DNA of 64,000 nt, from positions 1,426,001 to 1,490,000 of the forward strand of contig OZ239148.1 of the NCBI GenBank assembly GCA_965194655.1, in the 5' to 3' direction. Shown here one piece after another: positions 58,527-64,000 of the stretch; positions within the stretch are counted from its first letter, which is position 1; each line of letters starts with the position of its first letter. The position numbers and the translations under genes were made by a program. This stretch comes from Hahnella lacustris. GTDB taxonomy: Bacteria > Pseudomonadota > Gammaproteobacteria > Burkholderiales > Burkholderiaceae_A. A model generated the notes under the pieces. That model was not told where the DNA came from and made no database searches. It was given only the letters and a program-made list of their open reading frames with translations.

Positions 58527-59796
58527 GATGTTTTTCCCATTGATGTTGGATGAGCACCTGGCCATAGGCAGGGTTCAAAATCAGACCGTTTGCAAACTTT
58601 TCGGAAGGCATAACCTCGAATTCTAGGGCGCGGTCAAGTTTGTCGGCATTGACGCCACCCACCAGCACCGCAGCGGTCAACCAGTAGGTTTCAGGCATCA
58701 ACGGCAGCCCCTCGGGGACCGAGCAACGGAAAGTTTGTATCTCGGCCGTGAGTTTCAAATCGCAATGGGTCCACTCGGTGTAAAGAGGCAAGATGCGGCT
58801 GTCGCGTCTGTCGCAAACGATCAGGATCAGTTCCAGCCTCTTGCCCACCACGTCGGACGCAGCGCTTACGGTCACGTTGAACCTGAGCGGCTGCATAGAG
58901 CCGATCCTAAGTGTTGGCTCGCCACGACCGTCTTCGAGGACGATGGATTCAATCCTAATGCGGCCGGTGCCGCTGCGGTCATGCCTTTTGTTAAGCGCTA
59001 CACCCTGTCGCCACGAGTCAGAGTACGCCTCCAAGATGCGCCGTGTGTCCCCTATGTCCACGACTTTCCCGCCAGACAAAAGCACTGCGCGGTTGCACAA
59101 GGTTTCAATCGCAGCCATGTTGTGGCTCACGAACAGAAGGGTGCGCCCTTGCTGGCTCACGCTCTCCATTTTACCAAGACACTTTCGCTGGAACGCAGCA
59201 TCGCCAACAGCCAGCACTTCATCAATGATAAGGATGTCAGTTTCAAGGTGGGCGGCGACCGAGAAGGCAAGGCGCGTGTACATACCGCTCGAGTAACGCT
59301 TTACAGGTGTATCTAGAAACTTCTCCACATCGGCAAACGCCACGATCTCGTCAAACTTTCGGGCAATTTCCGCGCGCCCCATCCCCAAAATCGCTCCGTT
59401 TAGAAAAATATTCTCACGTCCGGTTAGCTCAGGGTGAAATCCAGTGCCGACCTCCAGCAGGCTCGCGATCCGCCCACGCAGTATGGCCCGCCCGTGCGTT
59501 GGTTCAGTCACGCGGCTCAAAAGTTTAAGTAGCGTCGATTTGCCAGCTCCATTGCGTCCCACTATTGCCAGACGCTCCCCCTGCGCAACTTCGAAGTTGA
59601 TGTCCCTAAGCGCCCAGAACTCTTCCTTCTCCATGCGGACAGGAAGAGGCTTGCCAGCGAGCAGACCTTTGGTAAACACTGCAAAGCGATTTGCGCCGTC
59701 AGTAAGACTTTCACGAAGCGAATGATAGCGAGCATTTTGCTCATGTGTCAGCAAATAACGCTTTCCTAGACCTTCGATTTTAATAGCAATTGACAT
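58519..59796 (-). CDS. wzt: polysaccharide ABC exporter ATPase with C-terminal carbohydrate domain
   Basis: A 425-aa ATPase. Walker A GRNGAGKST, signature YSSGMYTRLAF, Walker B ILIIDEVLAVGD and the H-loop VSHN are present. After about residue 250 an extra beta-rich domain (Wzt C-terminal type) should recognise the non-reducing end of the polymer. With the adjacent permease it exports undecaprenyl-linked O-antigen or capsule across the inner membrane. The C-terminal domain implies a terminal modification signal, consistent with nearby methyltransferase and oxygenase genes. Confidence 0.92.
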   Translation of the reverse strand: MSIAIKIEGLGKRYLLTHEQNARYHSLRESLTDGANRFAVFTKGLLAGKPLPVRMEKEEFWALRDINFEVAQGERLAIVGRNGAGKSTLLKLLSRVTEPTHGRAILRGRIASLLEVGTGFHPELTGRENIFLNGAILGMGRAEIARKFDEIVAFADVEKFLDTPVKRYSSGMYTRLAFSVAAHLETDILIIDEVLAVGDAAFQRKCLGKMESVSQQGRTLLFVSHNMAAIETLCNRAVLLSGGKVVDIGDTRRILEAYSDSWRQGVALNKRHDRSGTGRIRIESIVLEDGRGEPTLRIGSMQPLRFNVTVSAASDVVGKRLELILIVCDRRDSRILPLYTEWTHCDLKLTAEIQTFRCSVPEGLPLMPETYWLTAAVLVGGVNADKLDRALEFEVMPSEKFANGLILNPAYGQVLIQHQWEKHHD

Positions 59797-59799
59797 GAA

Positions 59800-60642
59800 T
59801 CAGATGTTGTCCGCAAATGAGCGCTCAGTGGCACGAAAGTAAAGCACGCCTATAATCAGCAGAGTCAGCAATACGCTCATTGACAAGGCAACGCCTGGCC
59901 ACCATGGCGAGAAGTTCTTGCCAAGAACGGTCCAACGAAATACGTCGATCACACCCGCCATTGGGTTGAGATAATACAAAGTGCGCCAAGACTCGGGGAT
60001 CAAACTTGTACTGTAAGCAACTGGCGACACATAAATCCCCATCTGTACGATGAAGGGCACAATATAGCGAAAGTCACGGTACTTAACGTTCAGTGCCGCG
60101 AGAAGTAACCCGGGTCCGAGTGCGGCAAGGACCGCAATTACCACCACCACCGGAAGCGCGAGGAGGTTCCATTCTGGAGTTAAGCCGTAGAACGCGAAGA
60201 TACCCACCAAAATCAACAGGGCGATCGCAAAGTCAACCGCACACACTGCAAGTGCACTGATTGGAATGACAAGACGGGGAAAGTAAATTTTACTAACCAA
60301 CTTTTCGTTGTCAGTCATACTGTTGGCAGCATCAGAGAGGCCGGCCGCAAAGAATTGCCATGGCAGCAAACCACTCAATACCAACAACACATATGGTGCA
60401 CTGCCTTCTGACGGTAGACGTGCGACCTTACTGAACACAAAGGTAAGTATGGTTAATGTAAGCAATGGGCGAAGCAGAGCCCAAGCGGCACCGATAGAGG
60501 TCTGCTTGAACCTGACCTTGATATCGCGCCAAGACAGCATAAAAAGCAGACTGCGATACTGCCAAACTTCACTTGCATACTTCTTAGGTGAACTGCCTGC
60601 TTCTATGACTAATTCGCGCCGTGATAAATCAGATGGCTCCAT
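59800..60642 (-). CDS. wzm: polysaccharide ABC exporter permease
   Basis: A 280-aa ABC-2-type membrane protein with about six helices. LLFMLSWRDIKVRFKQTSIGAAW is the conserved cytoplasmic entry of Wzm/KpsM-type permeases, and GLLPWQFFAAGLSDAANSM and YYLNPMAGVIDVFRW follow. The ATG at 60642 has AAGGAA upstream and is two bases from the previous stop. It pairs with the ATPase four bases downstream. Confidence 0.92.
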   Translation of the reverse strand: MEPSDLSRRELVIEAGSSPKKYASEVWQYRSLLFMLSWRDIKVRFKQTSIGAAWALLRPLLTLTILTFVFSKVARLPSEGSAPYVLLVLSGLLPWQFFAAGLSDAANSMTDNEKLVSKIYFPRLVIPISALAVCAVDFAIALLILVGIFAFYGLTPEWNLLALPVVVVIAVLAALGPGLLLAALNVKYRDFRYIVPFIVQMGIYVSPVAYSTSLIPESWRTLYYLNPMAGVIDVFRWTVLGKNFSPWWPGVALSMSVLLTLLIIGVLYFRATERSFADNI

Positions 60643-60644
60643 TA

Positions 60645-61832
60645 TCAATTCCTTTGGTAGTGATGCGCATCCATGATGGCGGCCATCGCAATTTCATCAT
60701 AGGCCCTCCCAAAACACTTAATTCGTTCAGGAAGTTCAATAGCAGCCTGTTTTCGGGCCTGGAGTGCAATTGTTGGATCGTGCTCGCGAACAGCCACAAC
60801 CAGCGCGTCTGCCAGACTTTCAGCTGATCCAGCTTTGAAGTAACGACCCAACAGAGGCGCCTGCTCAATATGCACAGGAATATCCGAAAGAACGATCGGT
60901 AAACCGAGCGACTTGGATTCCTCTACAGTGGTACTCCAGCCTTCGAAATTGGAAGGATTGATGACAGCAATGGCATTCAGCATCAGTGACTGAAGTTCTG
61001 AAAGTGGTACGACCCCAAGAGCGCGAAAGCTCTGATCAACGCCCAGATCCCTTGCTCGTTCCATCAGTCGCTCGAAATGCAGTGGATCTCTGTAGTCTGC
61101 TGTTTTACCCGTCGCCAATACCAGTAAGTTGACCCCACGCTTTTTAAGGATGCTAAGAGCATCTATGACAACGGCATGGTTCTTATGAGTCCAGAACTGA
61201 TTGGGTAGGTGAAAGTATGGACGATCAACTCCATAACGCATCAGCAATTGATCTCTCGGAAGGGGAGAAGAAACAACGCTCGGAAAAGACACAAAATGCA
61301 ACACCTGGGACCTGCCTAAAGCATTAGGAGCAAATGTGGCGAAGTCTCGCTGGGCGTCGTGGCTGCTGAGAATAATGCGTTTGCTTCCATCAATCAGTCG
61401 CCTAAACTGTTGGTTTCGTTCGCGCACCTCCTCACGAGAGAAGTACTGCGGCATCCGGATGTGCTGGAAATCCGGTAACCAGCCCACTGTCACTACTTTG
61501 CTCCTCATCCCGGTCACGGTCGAGTGAGACAGTAAATCCACCCGGTGTTTTTTCAGAAGTCCATCCAATGTTAAGTCGCGATCCAAAGTGCTGTAAAGGA
61601 TCCTACTACCCAAGCGTAAGGGATGTCTGTGAGACACCAATGATGTGCGGATCACTTCAACTTCGGGGAAGCCGTTAAGACTGCTCTCATCGACTTCTGG
61701 ATGGGCTAAAAGCAAGGGTTCAATACGGCGACGCTCATTTGAACATATAGCCGTGAGCAGATTTCGAAGGTAGCTTAGACCTCCGAGCCAATCGCTTGGG
61801 TTGGCTGGCATAAAGAAGGCGACCCGTTTCAA
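60645..61832 (-). CDS. glycosyltransferase family 4 (TTG start)
   Basis: A 395-aa GT-B enzyme. VAFFMPANPSDWLGGLSYLRN opens the N-domain, PYFHLPNQFWTHKNHAVVIDAL the nucleotide-sugar domain, and INPSNFEGWSTTVEESKSLGLP holds the E-x7-E motif. No ATG is available at the conserved start. TTG at 61832 overlaps the epimerase stop (TTGA) with GGGGG upstream and is my choice; another TTG is at 61853. Mannosyl- or related transferases have this architecture. Confidence 0.87.
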   Translation of the reverse strand: MKRVAFFMPANPSDWLGGLSYLRNLLTAICSNERRRIEPLLLAHPEVDESSLNGFPEVEVIRTSLVSHRHPLRLGSRILYSTLDRDLTLDGLLKKHRVDLLSHSTVTGMRSKVVTVGWLPDFQHIRMPQYFSREEVRERNQQFRRLIDGSKRIILSSHDAQRDFATFAPNALGRSQVLHFVSFPSVVSSPLPRDQLLMRYGVDRPYFHLPNQFWTHKNHAVVIDALSILKKRGVNLLVLATGKTADYRDPLHFERLMERARDLGVDQSFRALGVVPLSELQSLMLNAIAVINPSNFEGWSTTVEESKSLGLPIVLSDIPVHIEQAPLLGRYFKAGSAESLADALVVAVREHDPTIALQARKQAAIELPERIKCFGRAYDEIAMAAIMDAHHYQRN

Positions 61833-62746
61833 AGCGCCCCCGACTTGAACCAATCAAGGTAACGCGCCAGCTCTTCATTCAGGTTATGACTTGGGCTCCA
61901 TTTCAGTGCAGAGGCTCCGTCCATATCCGCCACAAGATGACCTGGATCCCCTTGCCTACTAAAGCCAGAGAATTGCGCCCGATCAACACCACCGAACGCA
62001 AGGGCAATCTTCTCCACTACTTCCCGCGTTGGCACACCAAAACCTGTTCCACCATTCATGACCAAACAGTTCGAAGCATGGCCAAATCCCACCGCAAGTA
62101 GAAGCCGGGCGGCGTCTTCAACGTGCAACCAGTCACGTGTTTCATGTCCAGTGCCACCAAACGTTGCAGGGCCGCTTGATAGCTTAGTGCAGGCATCCCA
62201 CAAAAGTTGCTTACGCAGTCCAATGCCATAAACTGAAAAAAGCCGAACGATCGCTACAGATACTCCGAAATGTTGTGAATAGGAAAAGCCAAGCTCCTCT
62301 GCTATTTTCTTGTGCACACCATAGGGCGAGACCGGGCGCAGCGGTGCTGTCACTGTGATGGGTATCTGCGTTGCATTTCCATAGACGCTAGCACTTGATG
62401 GCAATACAACCCGAGTGATAGGGCTATAAAGTCTGACAAAATCGAGTACGATTTGCGTGGTACCCACAGTTCTGTCGAAATCTTGAGATGGATTTGAAAT
62501 AGAAAATCCGACTGATCCACTCCCTGCGCAATGGATGATCAAGTCTGGTTCACCTCCATAGGAAACCATAGCCTCTCTAGTTATGTCCGTTGAGCTCCAT
62601 TCACTGAGCCCCCACTTACGCCATTCAGTGCGAGTCCACGAGCCGTGCCCAATACCACGTACGGTATGTCCTGCGATGGCACAGGCGCGTGCGACGTGTC
62701 TGCCAAGAAACCCAAAAGCGCCGGTGACGAGTACTGAATTTGTCAT
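61829..62746 (-). CDS. NAD-dependent sugar epimerase/dehydratase (extended SDR)
   Basis: A 305-aa protein: VTGAFGFLGRHVARA (NAD motif), LPSSASVYGN and SPYGVHKKIAEE with catalytic Tyr and Lys, RLFSVYGIG, and DWLHVEDAARLL. These are the features of nucleotide-sugar epimerases, dehydratases or 4-reductases such as RmlD/Fcl/GalE relatives. With gmd two genes upstream, a role in GDP-sugar conversion (for instance GDP-rhamnose or GDP-fucose formation) is plausible. Its start overlaps the preceding stop by ATGA. Confidence 0.85.
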   Translation of the reverse strand: MTNSVLVTGAFGFLGRHVARACAIAGHTVRGIGHGSWTRTEWRKWGLSEWSSTDITREAMVSYGGEPDLIIHCAGSGSVGFSISNPSQDFDRTVGTTQIVLDFVRLYSPITRVVLPSSASVYGNATQIPITVTAPLRPVSPYGVHKKIAEELGFSYSQHFGVSVAIVRLFSVYGIGLRKQLLWDACTKLSSGPATFGGTGHETRDWLHVEDAARLLLAVGFGHASNCLVMNGGTGFGVPTREVVEKIALAFGGVDRAQFSGFSRQGDPGHLVADMDGASALKWSPSHNLNEELARYLDWFKSGAL

Positions 62747-63726
62747 CTAGAAGCGTCAGCCTGACCTGCAAGTAATGCCTGCCAACGAGCCGAGCATAAG
62801 TCGCCTGCTTGGCTCAAGGGCATTTCTAAATTTTTAGACACATTGAAAATCGGCAAATGGGCAACAAGCGCAGCACGATTCGCGGGAGAAACAAAGGTCA
62901 ATGCACCATTGGCCCCACGGCTCTCGCGAAATCGGGATGGCCGATCTTCAACTCTGATCAATCGCTTTAATATGCCGTCCGCACGATCGTTACGCACAAA
63001 AAATGCGTTGTTACCCGCTCTGTTGGTACCAACAAAACTGTATCCCCGCTTTTCAGCTAGAAATCGGGCGGCTTGAATAGAAACACCATAGTAGAGATTA
63101 CTGTAATGCGCACGACCGCGAACAAAGTCCGGCGTATATGGTACTGTTAATGGTAAGAGATCACCAAAGGCTGAGTTGTATTCGACAATCAAAACCTGTG
63201 GATTGACGCATTTGATAGCCTCCCATACCCAATAGTCCACCCCATCGATATCAACGCTCAAGATACCAAGTTCACCCTCAAAGCCAGCCCCTGCAATTAG
63301 TGAGTTAATGTTGTCGCGCGTAATGAACGATGCAATCGCCGTCAGGTCATGACGCCAGCTGATCCTGTCTCGCCGTATCTGGTCAACGTATGTCTCGCTA
63401 CCATCGATAACTAAACCGCGCCAGTTTCGATGCTGCAGTAGAAATCTCGTATTTGATTCACGGTAATTCTGGACGCCAAACTCAACGAAAGATTCAGGGA
63501 TATCACCCAAATGGTGAACAAGCCACTCTAAGATTCCGTCTTCTCCCCACTGAGAAGAAACGCGAAACTCGGCGCCCCATAAATATTCAAGCTTTTCAAA
63601 TTGCTGGATCTGTCGCGCAGCAACCTGCCCAGTCAAAAAAGCTGCATCGTCACTAAGCTCTTCAGAGGATGCCCCCTTAGGTATGAACCGGCGCAACATG
63701 GGTAGTAATTCTGAAAATTTATTCAC
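62743..63726 (-). CDS. methyltransferase-like protein of polysaccharide clusters
   Basis: A 327-aa soluble protein. FVEFGVQNYRESNTRFLL and NWRGLVIDGSETY resemble the SAM-fold start, and LGILSVDIDGVDYWVWEAI the acidic post-motif of FkbM-like proteins, though the glycine-rich SAM loop is weak. Such proteins are annotated as FkbM-like or hypothetical and sit next to gmd in O-antigen loci. It starts three bases after the gmd stop. Likely a methyltransferase or a non-catalytic relative. Confidence 0.65.
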   Translation of the reverse strand: MNKFSELLPMLRRFIPKGASSEELSDDAAFLTGQVAARQIQQFEKLEYLWGAEFRVSSQWGEDGILEWLVHHLGDIPESFVEFGVQNYRESNTRFLLQHRNWRGLVIDGSETYVDQIRRDRISWRHDLTAIASFITRDNINSLIAGAGFEGELGILSVDIDGVDYWVWEAIKCVNPQVLIVEYNSAFGDLLPLTVPYTPDFVRGRAHYSNLYYGVSIQAARFLAEKRGYSFVGTNRAGNNAFFVRNDRADGILKRLIRVEDRPSRFRESRGANGALTFVSPANRAALVAHLPIFNVSKNLEMPLSQAGDLCSARWQALLAGQADASR

Positions 63727-63729
63727 TGC

Positions 63730-64000
63730 TCACTCGTGGTAGTCCATGGCCTTGTAGCCGTGATTTTTAATGAGCTCGTCGCGCTCGGAAGACTTAAGGT
63801 CTTCGCGAACCATTTCCGCTACGAGTTCCTCGAAGGTGGTCTGGGGTGTCCAGCCCAGTTTAGCCTTGGCCTTGGATGGGTCGCCCAGCAGCGTTTCAAC
63901 TTCAGTGGGGCGGAAGTAGCGAGGGTCGACGGCAATGATTAGCTTGTCGCCTTCGGGGGTTTTCCAGTAGCCTTTTTCGTTCACGCCTTCGCCTTCCCAG
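63730..64000 (-). CDS. gmd: GDP-mannose 4,6-dehydratase, C-terminal part (cut by window edge)
   Basis: Only the last 90 or so residues are present; the frame continues beyond base 64000. RYFRPTEVETLLGDPSKAK and LGWTPQTTFEELVAEMV are the conserved Gmd C-terminus. Gmd converts GDP-mannose to GDP-4-keto-6-deoxymannose, precursor of GDP-fucose, GDP-rhamnose and GDP-perosamine. It fits the fucosyltransferase, epimerase and GDP-mannose hydrolase genes in this cluster. Confidence 0.92.
   Translation of the reverse strand, partial: WEGEGVNEKGYWKTPEGDKLIIAVDPRYFRPTEVETLLGDPSKAKAKLGWTPQTTFEELVAEMVREDLKSSERDELIKNHGYKAMDYHE

Noticed and set aside
22886..64000. Search by eye for an ops element (GGCGGTAGnnTG) served by the RfaH-like protein.
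   Set aside because: No convincing match was noticed near the element operon or in the polysaccharide cluster, although its promoter lies beyond the window; a computed motif scan is needed.
1..64000. CRISPR arrays, rRNA genes and riboswitches.
   Set aside because: No regularly spaced repeats with unique spacers, no rRNA sequence and no recognisable riboswitch core were seen.

Overview
The window looks like a chromosomal stretch from a betaproteobacterium of the order Burkholderiales, probably Comamonadaceae-like. This is inferred from gene content (TAXI-type TRAP transporter, GntR/FadR-controlled acyl-CoA catabolic genes, MtgA, GC-rich codon use). No rRNA or other phylogenetic marker is present to prove it.

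Region 1 (1-22.8 kb) is an ordinary, tightly packed catabolic locus. A leftward operon (38-13526) carries a complete beta-oxidation-like module: ADP-forming acyl-CoA ligase, glutaryl-CoA-type acyl-CoA dehydrogenase, enoyl-CoA hydratase, 3-hydroxyacyl-CoA dehydrogenase and thiolase. It also carries two reductases, an SDR, an amidase, a TauE-type exporter and a TPP-dependent enzyme. A FadR-type regulator (13548-14249) sits at the divergent promoter. A rightward operon carries an Ldh2-family dehydrogenase, an SDR, a TAXI/TRAP transporter, a 3-hydroxyacyl-CoA dehydrogenase-like protein and an enolase-superfamily enzyme. The substrate cannot be read from the sequence. mtgA, a methyltransferase and a small unknown gene follow.

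Region 2 (22.85-28.87 kb) is a compact mobile element inserted in a tRNA-Asn gene. The 5' half of the tRNA, with its native promoter, remains at the left, and a complete tRNA-Asn(GTT) stands at the right. Between them is a translationally coupled four-gene operon: an HTH-RfaH/NusG fusion, a serine recombinase and two different ParB/RepB-like proteins. Long degenerate direct repeats and a repeated 17-bp palindrome flank the operon. A possible structured RNA precedes the rebuilt tRNA. This is the strongest candidate for an undescribed system.

Region 3 (28.95 to about 39 kb) starts with a tyrosine integrase beside the intact tRNA. It carries a block of uncharacterised genes: a four-gene operon with a paralogous pair, proline/lysine-rich small proteins, and a 524-aa protein with motifs resembling the palm of family-A or T7-like polymerases. 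It ends in a truncated MntA/HepT module and a DUF6876 gene. No right attachment site was found.

Region 4 (39.2-47.1 kb) is a patchwork of two diverged galE copies (one broken), an RloA/RloB (AbiL-like) defence pair, three perfect DnaA boxes, a catalytic-domain-only tyrosine recombinase, a GDP-mannose hydrolase and an IS30-family element with a frameshifted transposase.

Region 5 (47.1-64 kb) is a surface-polysaccharide cluster, all leftward, beginning with gmd at the right edge. It contains an epimerase, Wzm/Wzt ABC exporter, glycosyltransferases, FkbM and other methyltransferases, a 2OG-Fe(II) oxygenase, a fucosyltransferase and a Wzy-like polymerase. Base composition changes abruptly within it: 47.1-53.5 kb is visibly AT-rich and 53.8-57.7 kb is GC-rich, so it was probably assembled from several sources.
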